Assembly (NCBI GenBank): GCA_903772945.1
Contig: CAICTM010001009.1
Span: 1-39,974, forward strand
DNA length: 39,974 nucleotides
Source: Seminavis robusta
Lineage: Eukaryota; Bacillariophyta; Bacillariophyceae; Naviculales; Naviculaceae
Direction of reading: 5' to 3'
Every line of letters starts with the position of its first letter. The first letter of the stretch is position 1. Under the pieces are notes generated by a model. The model was given only the letters and a program-made list of their open reading frames with translations. It did no database searches and was not told the origin of the DNA. The position numbers and the translations under genes were made by a program. Of the stretch, positions 29,998 through 39,385 are shown piece by piece.

Positions 29998-31833
29998 ATG
30001 ACTTCAACCTCCACCACTCCCATTATTATGGATGTGAGCAGTGAACGAGACGCTCGCAATCGCTTGTGTCGCCTCTTGAACACTCTAGTAGTGTTGGACA
30101 ACAACAGCAACAACCACAAATCGAACCACAAGAGTACCAAAATTACGTCTCAAATCGCCGAACTCGTATTGGAATATCCTCGCTTGACGTTGGAGTATGT
30201 GCGGCATCACCGCAGTGGAGACGAACTCACCATTCTGGGGTTTTATTTACAGTCTTCTACTGTTGCCGATTCGACGATTGAAGAATTTTGTCGCGTCTTT
30301 CCCAAATTATTGACGATCGAATGCAACCAGGACCAACCGGGGAGACTTCCGTTGCATGCCATTTGTGGGTTGGGCATGCAACGACGATCCTTGATTCCCG
30401 TAGTGTGCAGTCTGTCGCCGCAAGCCACTTCCAAACGAGATCAGTTCAACAATCTCCCCATTCACATTTACTTTCTCAATCATCGTCATGAACAATTGGA
30501 AACTCAAAACCGACAGCAAGACGTAGTAGTAGAAGAAGATGACAATGAGGATGATCCACAACCACAACAACAGCAACAAGATCCATCTGTACGGGCCGAA
30601 CTTTCCGCATTGATTGAAGCCTATCCAGAAGGAGTCTTTTGTGGTTCTCAAATGGGACTTCAACCAATCCAATACATCCTTTCCGACAACAATCTACTAT
30701 TGACACATCAAGAACAACAACAAAGAACTATATTTACCGATACCTTTCACAGTCTCTCCAATGTACAAATCACCAGTCAACTCTTTCTGCCATATGTTGC
30801 TGCCGAAAGCTTGGGAATTCCGCAGGCCAATCTCTTGACGCAGTTTCTACAGCGCGTCCAACGACTCAATTTTAGACCCATCGGATGGCCTTTTACACCC
30901 GAAGGATGGGTCCAATTCATGGCCAGTTTATCGACGTATACCGAACTCGAACAGTTGGAAATTACGATTCCCTATTACTTGTTGGAGAATCACGAGGAAT
31001 GTTATCAAGTCGTCGTGGAGACATTGCCGCAACTACTAACGTTGGAATCGTTGATTCTCTGTTTTCCAACCAATGTCCCACCGTTGCGACGGGCGGTGCG
31101 CAATGACAATGACGACGATACTACGACTACTCATGTGGCCGACATGGCCGTGCCCATTGCGGCACTCCTACAACAACAGCATAACAACAACCACAACCAC
31201 AATTTGCAAGAACTCATTGTCCGAGATGGCATTGACATGGACCCGACACTGATTCTACAAGCGGTTGCAAACAACAACAACCACAACAACAACAACAACA
31301 ACCACAGCCATCATTTAAAAATACTCGATATTCGATCCGTACGCAACAACTTTAACGTCGCACAACCGCTGGCACACTTGTTGCAGCACTCGCGACTCGA
31401 ATCATTGGCCATGAGATACATTACCATGGAACCACGACGCGTTGTCTTTCAAGCATTGGCCGGCAACACACATCTCAAATCAATTCGTCTTCCCGGGCTG
31501 GTGGAATCCACAACATCTGCAGCGCAACAAGAAGAGGACCATTTCAGCCGCTTGTCATTGGTATTGCAACACTACAATGCCACATTACAAGAAGTGCAGT
31601 GCTTGGGAGCGTCCTTTCAGGATGTGTCGGGAAAGGAACATGCCCAAGTTCAACAATACGCATTGCTGAATCGACATGGAAGAGTGCACGTGCGACGGGA
31701 ATCGTGTTCGTGTCACGATGTTCTCAAACTCGTGCAGCACGTCAGAGTTGCGGATTCTCAAAAACAATTGTCCATTGTGTATGGGCTCTTGCGAGAGGCT
31801 CCTGTGCATTGGTGTTGTCTTTCTTCGAATTGA
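29998..31833 (+). CDS. Asn-rich ankyrin-like/LRR-like protein
   Basis: This is a 611-aa intronless frame from ATG 29998; the GTG at 29995 is not used. The N-terminal half has degenerate ankyrin-like units (GRLPLHAICGLG, NNLPIHIYFLNH, GLQPIQYIL), a style common in diatom hypothetical proteins. The C-terminal half has LRR-like strands (LESLILCFPTNVPPLRR, LKILDIRSVRNN, LESLAMRYITMEPRR, LKSIRLPGLVE). His/Asn runs at about residues 397-410 and 425-440 and a Gln run at 187-194 come from CAA/AAC trinucleotide tracts. It has no enzyme motif, signal peptide or membrane segment, so a protein-binding role in the cytosol or nucleus is inferred. Confidence 0.8.
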   Translation: MTSTSTTPIIMDVSSERDARNRLCRLLNTLVVLDNNSNNHKSNHKSTKITSQIAELVLEYPRLTLEYVRHHRSGDELTILGFYLQSSTVADSTIEEFCRVFPKLLTIECNQDQPGRLPLHAICGLGMQRRSLIPVVCSLSPQATSKRDQFNNLPIHIYFLNHRHEQLETQNRQQDVVVEEDDNEDDPQPQQQQQDPSVRAELSALIEAYPEGVFCGSQMGLQPIQYILSDNNLLLTHQEQQQRTIFTDTFHSLSNVQITSQLFLPYVAAESLGIPQANLLTQFLQRVQRLNFRPIGWPFTPEGWVQFMASLSTYTELEQLEITIPYYLLENHEECYQVVVETLPQLLTLESLILCFPTNVPPLRRAVRNDNDDDTTTTHVADMAVPIAALLQQQHNNNHNHNLQELIVRDGIDMDPTLILQAVANNNNHNNNNNNHSHHLKILDIRSVRNNFNVAQPLAHLLQHSRLESLAMRYITMEPRRVVFQALAGNTHLKSIRLPGLVESTTSAAQQEEDHFSRLSLVLQHYNATLQEVQCLGASFQDVSGKEHAQVQQYALLNRHGRVHVRRESCSCHDVLKLVQHVRVADSQKQLSIVYGLLREAPVHWCCLSSN

Positions 31834-31908
31834 TATATAGTTAGTTGTTGATAAATAATTATTGATTAATTGCGAGGTGCCCACTCCAGCGTTCTTTCTC
31901 TACAGGAA

Positions 31909-32022
31909 GCTTCGATTTTATTGATTCAAACGCGCGCCACACTTCTCAGTACATTTCTACACGAGCTCTCGTAGAAATGTACCAGAAAAGCCGGCACGCG
32001 TTTGAATCAATAAATTCGAAGC
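31909..32022. repeat. Long imperfect palindrome (foldback)
   Basis: The sequence GCTTCGA...GAGCTC...TCGAAGC folds on itself around 31963-31968. Matched blocks include ATTGATTCAAACGCG with CGCGTTTGAATCAAT, and GTACATTTCTAC with GTAGAAATGTAC. A few mismatches lie in the middle of each arm. It may be a small foldback or MITE remnant. Confidence 0.9.
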
Positions 32023-32172
32023 TGCTCGTAATACGGTACTAGTAGCTAGAGGCGCAGTCTGCTGTTTTTTAACTTTTAAATAAGTCAGCGGAAGCTGCGA
32101 TACCTCGGCAGCAAGACAGATAGAAGAAGGAGGATCATGTTCGAGATTGCACCCATCTTTCAAGCCAGCCCT

Positions 32173-32207
32173 GGCGACAACACACGACTACGTCGTGTGT
32201 TGCCGCC
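32173..32207 (+). repeat. Hairpin unit 1 of the duplicated segment
   Basis: Arms 32173-32188 and 32192-32207 pair at 15 of 16 positions around a TAC loop. Confidence 0.85.
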
Positions 32208-32255
32208 CGGTATCATTCATTCCCTCATTGCAACCTTCTTTATTAAGCTAGCCCT

Positions 32256-32292
32256 GGCGACAAACACCCGACTACGTCGTGTGTTTGCCACC
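32256..32292 (+). repeat. Hairpin unit 2 of the duplicated segment
   Basis: Arms 32256-32272 and 32276-32292 pair at 14 of 17 positions around the same TAC loop. Relative to unit 1, one extra A in the left arm is matched by one extra T in the right arm. Confidence 0.8.
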
Positions 32293-32969
32293 CGCTACTC
32301 TATAATTTACCAGCTGCCATTCCCTTATTGTAACTCTAAGCTTTACAGCTCCTGCTGGCTTATTTTGTGTTGTGCTGATTGCACAACCTTAAATATTAAT
32401 GATTTATTCCTACCCCTAACTTGTATTGAACCATCAATTGTTCAGTTTTGTTGGCTTATGACTATCTCTATCCTTATACTTTGGCTTCACCGGAATAGGA
32501 AATAGAGAAATAGGAAATAGCATAAGTCAGCGGGAGCTGCATCCCTCGGCAGAAAGACAGATAGAAGAAGGAGATCAGTTGAGATTGCATCTTTAAGCAG
32601 CCCTGGACCCGTCGTGGTGTTGCCGCCCGGTATCATTCATTCCCTCATTGCAACCTTCTTTATTAAGCTAGCCCTGCGACAACACCCGACTGTCGTGTGT
32701 TGCCGCCCGCTACTCTATATTTACCAGCTGCCATTCCCTTTATTGTAACTCTAACCTTTACAACTCCTGTTGGCTTATTGTGCTGTTGTGCTGATTGCAC
32801 TAACCTTTAAAAATATTAATGATTTATTCTACCCCTAACTTGTATTGAACCATCAATGTTCAGTTCTGTTGACTATCTCTATCCTTATACTTTGGCTTCA
32901 CCGGAAGGAATAGGAAAATTCGGCTTTTTTCAGCGTTCGTCTCTGTTTCCTCAGTTTGCTGGCTACTTT

Positions 32970-33520
32970 GACGAACACATGCAATCCAGCCATTGTAGCC
33001 AGCTACGGTACCGCGTCGGTACCGTAGGCAGATAGTTACATCGATCCGTGACAGTGGCAACAGTACCGAACACACTCAGGTCCGCTTTACTAGTACACTC
33101 CGGTACCGTACCATGCATTGGATCCTATGACGAATACATGCACAACCGAACATTGTCAATCCAGCCATTGTAGCCAGCTACCGTAGAGTTCATCGATCGG
33201 TGACAGTGGCAACAGTACCGAACACACTCATGTTCGACTTTGCTCGCTACACTCCGTTACCGGTACCTCGCATTGGATCCTTATGACGAATACATGCACA
33301 ACCGAATATTGTCAATCCAGCCATTGTAGCCCGCTACCGTACAGTTACATCAATCGGTGACAGTGTCAACAGTACCGAACAAACTCATGTTCCGCTTTGC
33401 TGGCTACACTCCGTTACCGGTACCTTGCATTGGATCCTTATGACGAATACATGCACAACCGAACATTGTCAATCCAGCCATCGTAGCCAGCTATCGTATA
33501 GCCAGTGGCAACAGTACTTG
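32970..33520 (+). repeat. ~157-bp tandem array, about 3.4 copies
   Basis: The marker CAATCCAGCCATTGTAGCC (or near match) recurs at 32982, 33157, 33313 and 33470, giving spacings of 175, 156 and 157. Each unit also carries GTGACAGTGGCAACAGTACCG and CATTGGATCC. The first copy has an extra GTACC-rich insert. It is non-coding as far as I can see. Confidence 0.93.
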
Positions 33521-33560
33521 ACTTGCGCATACAGGAAAATGGGTACCGACACAGGAATCA

Positions 33561-34496
33561 TCACCAAAACAGTAGGAAATAACAAGAAGGGATGAATCCG
33601 GTAGGAGGATCCACTCTCTTGTGTGTTGTTGCCTCTTCCGGTGGCTGTTGCCTTTCAATGACTTGACGACGATAGGCTCCTCTGTTCAGGCTGTTGGTAG
33701 GGCTGGAGTTAACAGAGCCTCCTCCTCCGTAGCGGTAGCCTCGTTCGTTCGTTCGAAAAGGAGTCCTCGACAATGGTATTTCCTCAGTCATCAGCAGTAA
33801 GAGAATAGAAAGTAAGAAATAGATATGGTTTTCTCTTCTCTTCTGATACTGAAGAAAACCGGCGACTTACTCTTGCTTTTCAAATTGCACCAACTTGGCC
33901 GTCATGGGCTGAGAACTGACTGCCATCCCACGGTCCATAGGATTCAATGAGGGATGGCTTTCGAATCTGCACCAGAGAAGGACGGCTTGAGTGAGGCTTG
34001 GATAATAATAGAGGTGCGATCGATCGATTCGAATAATTAAAATCAACTCACCTGTTGACGGCCGAGCTCGGAATTCTCTCCTGTTTACCATAGGAATTGA
34101 ATGAGGGAGAGAAGTCAGCGCTGTACCTTCAATTAACACTCTTGATAATAGGCTTACCTCGAATCGATTGGATCGATCGGCCGATTGGATAAAGCACTCA
34201 CCATGCATTGTTGTCGGCCAAGCTTGGATTTACCTCCTGTTTACCATACGAATTCAATGAGGGAGAGAAGTCAGTGCTGCGCCTTCAATAATGGACTTTC
34301 GCTCGACTACGATTGGTTTATCCTTAACCTTAGTAACTTCAACGGTTCTTTTATCCACGAATCGATCTAAATCTTTCGAAGCACATGACCGTTGATTCTG
34401 CAACTGAAGTGCGGCTACTCTATTTTCCACAGTAAACGCCGGCAAATCGATTTCAGAGTGCAACTGAGGGGGTAACCAAAAGGTGCGTCGTCTCAT
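33561..34496 (-). other. Possible multi-exon gene or gene relic with repeated exon-like units
   Basis: Open stretches at 34496-34254 (from ATG; MRRRTFWLPPQLHSEIDLPA), 34208-33867 and 33791-33561 (from ATG; Arg/Gly/Pro-rich) lie in order on the minus strand. Donor-like GTGAGT sites follow 34202 and 34052 and GTAAGT follows 33872, so it could be spliced. A 60-100-bp exon-like unit containing CCCTCATTNAATTCNTATGG recurs at about 34235-34290, 34077-34135 and 33920-33985. I could not find one set of junctions that keeps a single frame, and I recognise no domain. Treat as unresolved. Confidence 0.25.
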
Positions 34497-34503
34497 GAGA
34501 CGT

Positions 34504-34558
34504 AATAGGAAATAGGAAATAGAAAATAGGAAATAGGAAATAGGAAATAGGAAATAGC
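34504..34558 (+). repeat. (AATAGGA)n-like microsatellite
   Basis: Tandem AATAGGA units end in GGAAATAGCAT. A shorter tract with the same end occurs at 32493-32522 between the two copies of the duplication. Confidence 0.85.
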
Positions 34559-34561
34559 ATT

Positions 34562-34637
34562 AAAGGGGTTGAGAACTCAGGCAGTTTACCTGCCGAGGTA
34601 AAGGGGTTGAGAACTCAGGAAGTTTACCTGCCGGGGT
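34562..34637 (+). repeat. 38-bp direct repeat, two copies
   Basis: The unit beginning AAAGGGGTTGAGAACTCAGG occurs at 34562 and again at 34600 with only a few differences. Confidence 0.9.
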
Positions 34638-35019
34638 AAAACGAGAAACGCCACAGAAGGGCTCCCGCGAACCATCGTGCTGGTTGGCAAAGCACCAGCT
34701 CCGAGGTTTCCGAGCTTTCCCCCACATAGCACAATACTGCAGAGAATTCTCCCTTCTAAGAGAGACGCCACCACTTGTTCACTTCTTGAATTGCAGTTTT
34801 GCTGTGCTCCTAGCCTTCTTGATTTCTTTCGTATATAGCAAGACGATTATAGAAAGTGTTACGTAGCTATATGGCTGAAACTAGCTTCTCTCAAGCTAGT
34901 ATGATGCTTCATCAACCTCATTGGATCGGTAGCATCCTACCACAACTTCGACATCGGTAACCGTGACTCCAGCAAGTCCAAGGATGCTAGATCTGCCCAC
35001 TGGATGTCGTCAAGGCTGA
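34638..35019. other. Spacer
   Basis: No supported gene or repeat. It leads into the 3' end of the ATPase pseudogene. Confidence 0.45.
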
Positions 35020-36000
35020 CTACCAGAGAAGGGAACAAATAATTGCAAACGTAGCGAAAAGGCATCGGAATGCATAGGTTATCCGTGCCTTCGCCTCCTC
35101 GAATCCCTGTTGATGCCCATGAATGCGGTTGTTGAAATTTCCATCCTCGTGAAAATCCGCTGCAACATTCCTGTTGCCCACAATAGTCCTCAGTTCGGGC
35201 AGAACCTTGACAAGCACGTCGAGCTCTGAGCCAAGTTCCCGTGCAAGAATGTCATCACAGAGCTCAACGATGGAAGACAAATTAGCACAAAGATCATGGC
35301 AGGCTGAAGCAACGCCAGCATATGGCTCATCGCGAAGATAAATATCAACTTTCCAGCAATGTACAACCCCCTTTCTCTTCGTGACTTTGTCTGTAGCGTC
35401 TTGGCAAGAGCTGATTTCCCAACTCCTGAGCTCCCACGGATGAGGATCAACTCTCGACTCTTGTTCTTGGTGGCTTGGTCAAGGCATGATGCCAGCAGCT
35501 CTTGCTCCTGGCTGAGAACTGCAAGCTGTTGGCAGTTACGTGAAGGTCGGCACCACCAATACTGCTTGCTCGTGGAGACGTCATCACGACTTGTGCTTGC
35601 TGCGTTGGATCAAGAGCGAAGGATTCATACGGTAGCCCGCTATTGCTACCGGGTGGTCGCGATTAGATGCGTCGCGGGGGGCTGTCTGCGCATCCCCTTC
35701 CACAGAGGTAACCTCGGCCATCAGCCGTTCAACATCTTCCGTCTTGGCTTGCAACTCCCGATTCGATTCTTTTCTTCAAGTTCCCGCAATTTCATCACTA
35801 GCACTTCCTCTTGGGCAGCCAGCTCAGCAGAGATTGGCACAGCTTCAGGCATTACCGCAGTTGTGGGCTCGGCATGAGGCGAAATCGTGTCATCGATGGA
35901 TAAACCCTCCGAATATTCTTCACTAGCTGACAGGTCGATCTCGTCCTCGATAGCAATTCCCGCTGCGAGACTCTGACCCTATGTGTTAAACGAAGGCTCA
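35020..36000 (-). pseudogene. P-loop ATPase (AAA_16/Orc1-like signalling ATPase) pseudogene
   Basis: Read on the minus strand, homologous-looking protein continues across frames. An acidic stretch (AIEDEIDLSASEEYSE, about 35965) leads into a coiled coil (ISAELAAQEEVLVMKLREL), and after a frame change to ELQAKTEDVERLMAEV. Then come GLPYESFALDPTQQAQVV and, after another change, EQELLASCLDQATKNKSREL. The Walker A strand LILIRGSSGVGKSALAKTLQ (about 35450-35390) follows. After RGLYIAGK (about 35345) one base is missing and the continuation DIYLRDEPYAGVASACHDLC is in the next frame, ending near 35020. The P-loop sequence is typical of large predicted ATPases of signalling proteins. At least four single-base shifts make it non-functional as read; long-read indel error is the alternative. 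Confidence 0.75.
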
Positions 36001-36288
36001 TCGTCACACTGCGACTCGTCGCGGGCTAGACTGCTTGACCACCCTCGAGGCACATCTCGGAGATGTCTTGCTGCCTGACGAGGCCGTCGCTGCAAACCAT
36101 ATTTTCACGAATGCTTGCCCGAGTATTGCTGTCATGGCAAGCCACGGGATACGCCGCAATGGAATGTCTCCTCCCAGTGTTGGCTTCCTTCTCCCCACGC
36201 TGTTTCAAACCTCGTTGGATGCCTGGCTCCTCGGACTGAGGTGTTTGGGGGGGGCGTCGTCGTCGGCAATAACTTGTCCGGGGATGCA

Positions 36289-36600
36289 CTAGAAATCGCC
36301 CCAATCCTGCGTGATCGGCGTGGTGGGGTTCAGCTGATGCAGAAACTTATGCTTGCGTCGCAAGCCACGAGCAAATAAGCGGCCATTGGTCCTCAACGGC
36401 AGGCAGGCTTCGTTCATACGGTGTCGGAAATGATCATCGGTGCAGGCAGGTTCTGCTGTTGTCTTGTTGAAATCATCATTCGATGCGACGAGTTGGCGTT
36501 TTTTCTGACCTGGACTCTCACGTTCCTCCTCCAAAGATCTACCGGCGAGCGATCTTTCTCCTTGCTGACTGCCGACAATGTGTGGTTCTGAGGGCTCCAT
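36289..36600 (-). CDS. Hypothetical ORF upstream of the ATPase pseudogene
   Basis: This 103-aa frame starts at ACC-ATGG 36600 and is charged and Gln/Arg-rich, including MEPSEPHIVGSQQGERSL and GQKKRQLVASNDDFNKT. It lies just 5' of, and in the same orientation as, the ATPase relic, so it may be its N-terminal part. The 290 bases between them hold only short frames in other phases. No domain recognised. Confidence 0.3.
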   Translation of the reverse strand: MEPSEPHIVGSQQGERSLAGRSLEEERESPGQKKRQLVASNDDFNKTTAEPACTDDHFRHRMNEACLPLRTNGRLFARGLRRKHKFLHQLNPTTPITQDWGDF

Positions 36601-36779
36601 GGTGCTCTTGGCATTGGTTGCAATGATGCGGATCCGCCGTAATGAGATGAAGATGTGAAATGGCATCTGCAACTATCCAGCTAGCGAGATAAGTTTGCAA
36701 GACCACAATAACACACACAGAGGGAAGCGACCCGCAACTGTGGTTCTCACTATTGCTATTCAACTATCAAACGAGCTAG

Positions 36780-39263
36780 TTAGTTAAGCTTGCAAGGACC
36801 ACAATCACACCCACAAAGGGAAGTGCCATGGCAGACTGTTGTGTTGGTTTTCACTGGCAAGCGTTTACATGGCGAACGGCCATAGCATATCAATTCCTGC
36901 TGATGCATTCTGTCACACAGCTCTTCAGGGATGCTGCCCGACAAGGATGTGTCTGTGACTACCAAGCTGGTCAAGTTCTCCGCAGTAAGTAGTGCTGTAG
37001 GGAGGGTGCCAGATACGTTGGTATTCTGAAATTCTAGTGTCCTGAGATCAGACAGATGACCCACTTCTGTAGGAACAGTGCCCGTGAACAGGTTGTCATT
37101 CAGGTATAGGAACTTCAAGTTGGAAAGTCGGGAAAAGAGATCAGGAGGCACTGCTCCTGCAAACTTGTTGGAGCCAACATTGAGGTTGGTCAGCTCTAAG
37201 AAAAGCAAACAAAGGCAGCAATATTGTAAAAGGAAGGCATGAGTCAAGAAGAGTGTGTTGTGACACAGACTCTTCACCACACTCACTTGTCATCTCCAAC
37301 AAGGCTGGGGGTACAGTTCCTGAGACTGAGTTTCCTCTCAAGCCTAGATATGTCTAGTTAAGGCCAGTCAGCCTCAAAAGACTATCAGCAAGATTTCAAA
37401 ACATTCTTGGTTGCTTACTTACCAAATTCTCTAATTTTCCAAGTTGGTTTGGAATAGTTCCATGAAGATTCCAGTCCAACAAAATGAGACTTGTCAGTTC
37501 TGTCAGCTTCCCAAGTTCAGCTGCATCATAAGGACTTTAGAAAGTGAGTCATCCTTGTTTGGAACCACCTTTCCACATGTGTTGCTAGCATGAATGCTTA
37601 CATGGAATTGACATTACTGTCCCACTGCTTCGGCTTGATAGTGATAGTGAATGAAGCTGCATTGCGTTGTGAATGACTTCTTGAAGGATATATTCAGTTT
37701 CCTGCCAAGGGCACTCCTGAATTGATAGAGACTGCAGGCCAGGCAATTTGTAAAGCTCACCTGGTACTGAACCTAGATTGAATGACAACATCAGGTTTCC
37801 AATCTGCTGACCAAACAGAAACAAAGCACACATACCTGTTAAATCAGTTCTCGCCACAACAAATGTCGATAAGTTGCACAGTCGTCCAATCTCTGAAGGA
37901 ATATGCCCATGAATTGGAATCCCGCCAAGTGCTACCAACTGAAGGCTCTGCAGTTGACCAAACTCGGTTGGAAAGGAGCCACCAATGTTTGTAGTAGTCA
38001 ACAATAATTGAGCCAATTTTGTCAGCAGTCCAAACTCAGTGGGGATGGATCCCTCGAGTTGCAATTGCAGACGCAAAACGATCGACTGCAAGCTTTTCCC
38101 CAGCATGGAAATCTCAGGAGGAATTGTTCCTTCCATGTTATTGGCAGTCTCGAATATCAGCGCCTTGATTTCTCCCATCTCATTACAGCACTGGTCTGGA
38201 GAGAATGTGTGATTCAAAAATAGTTGTTCCCAGCTGCATTCATTAGTCTCCCAATCCAGCCAGCCCCGACGTTTCACCCAATAGTCCCCACTTGTGGAAT
38301 AGTAGAATGTGGCCATAGCAAACCTTTGTATCAGTCTCCATATTGGTAGATCGGGTTGAGCCAAGGTTTGGTTCTTGATGTTGTTGACCAACCATTGATA
38401 GGCCTTGGACTGAGGAGATCTGGAGTTTGACAGTGCTTCTTGTGTGTAGTGAGGTAGATTGAGTGACTCCAAAAATGTCTGTGATATTGCGGCTTCCACA
38501 GGACTTGCGGCTTCCACAGGATTTGCAGAAATACGAATTGATCCATTTAGATTTGGTAGCTGATTTTTGTTTCCTTGTTTGGATGCCACCACAAAAATTA
38601 GGACAATAATAGATACAGCAAGGAAAGCCACAATGATCTCAGCAGAGAGGGCACAAAGCAACTTTTGCCTCCAGTAAGCTCTGGATCTCTGGTTGGTTGG
38701 TAGTGGCTCTGCATTGGGTAACAGGCCTATCTGCTGATCATCGTCTATAGGATGTGCAATGACTTCATCGTCTGCAATATCTTCAACCCAATTGTCAAGG
38801 CCTTCTTCGCTCGTACCGGTAGTAGTAGCAGTATTCGAATGATCCTCTCATCCTCTCTGTCATTAGCAAAAAGACATGGACCATCAACGGCATATGCCCC
38901 AGGATATTGTTGTTGTTGTCTAGAATATTCGGGTTGTCTTGTTAGCATGGTAGGCTGTGGCACTTGTGCATCATCTGTGAATCTGTCGTGGCTGTTATCG
39001 TTCATCTGTGATGTTGTGCCAATTTTTTGGGTGAGTTCTACTAGCTCCACGTCTCCAGATGTCTCAATATGAGCAGCAGCGGCTCTTTCTCTGGCAAGAT
39101 AGCCACTTGTGGTGGTCGATGTTGGAAGAGGAGGGGCAGGAGGAGTGGCAGCAAGACTAGGTGAAGGAGAAGAACGGCTCCAGGAACCATGGGGATCATC
39201 ATGGGTTTGTTTGGACTCATCGTTTTCTTGATCATCTTCTGAATTTCCTAGCTGCAATCTCAA
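36780..39263 (-). CDS. LRR receptor-like protein, 5 exons, with disrupted N-terminal part
   Basis: Exons on the minus strand are about 38847-37836, 37772-37602, 37520-37423, 37353-37287 and 37195-36780. Every junction is GT-AG and restores LRR motifs, for example TDLTG|SVPGELYK, SIP|SELGKLTEL, LENL|TYLGLRGNSVSG and EMT|KLTNLNVGSN. A membrane segment (EIIVAFLAVSIIVLIFVV) precedes about ten plant-type LRRs (GTIPPEI, GSIPTEFG, GHIPSEIG, GTVPTEVG) and a Cys-rich end (CHGTSLCGCDCGPC). The topology is an N-terminal cytosolic tail, one anchor and outside-facing LRRs, typical of a large diatom receptor-like family. The cytosolic tail lies partly in another frame (39263-38745, containing YPGAYAVDGP), so a shift is needed between 38745 and 38850. 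An in-frame ATG at 39385 is followed by TAA 39342-39340. Recognition of some extracellular or surface partner is inferred. Confidence 0.8.
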
Positions 39264-39286
39264 CTCCTTGATCTTGAGAAGATCGA

Positions 39287-39298
39287 CATCATCATCAT

Positions 39299-39331
<33 letters not shown>
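39287..39331 (+). repeat. (ATC)n-(TTG)n trinucleotide tract
   Basis: About ten TTG units follow an ATC run. On the minus strand they encode Asn and Asp runs at the start of the LRR receptor N-terminus. Confidence 0.9.
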
Positions 39332-39385
39332 GAAAGCGTTACAGTTCCTCCCACGACTCAGAGTATCCGTGAGTAGATTGAGTCA

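Larger units (their letters stand above)
32081..32915 (+). repeat. ~440-bp tandem duplication, two copies
   Basis: Copy 1 starts TAAGTCAGCGGAAGCTGC at 32081 and copy 2 starts TAAGTCAGCGGGAGCTGC at 32523. Both run to CTTTGGCTTCACCGGAA followed by an AATAGG run. The copies stay collinear, but copy 2 is shorter by many small deletions. Each copy holds two internal CAACACNCGAC/GTCGTGTGTTG hairpin units; in copy 2 one of them is degenerate. Confidence 0.9.

Noticed and set aside
32137-32505. 122-aa plus-strand ORF across the duplicated hairpin segment
   Set aside because: It runs through both hairpin units and is not kept open in the second copy of the duplication.
39287-39331. Trinucleotide tract as a telomere-like or CRISPR-like array
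   Set aside because: It is a simple (ATC)n/(TTG)n microsatellite without spacers. No CRISPR array was seen in the window, and the gene style is eukaryotic.
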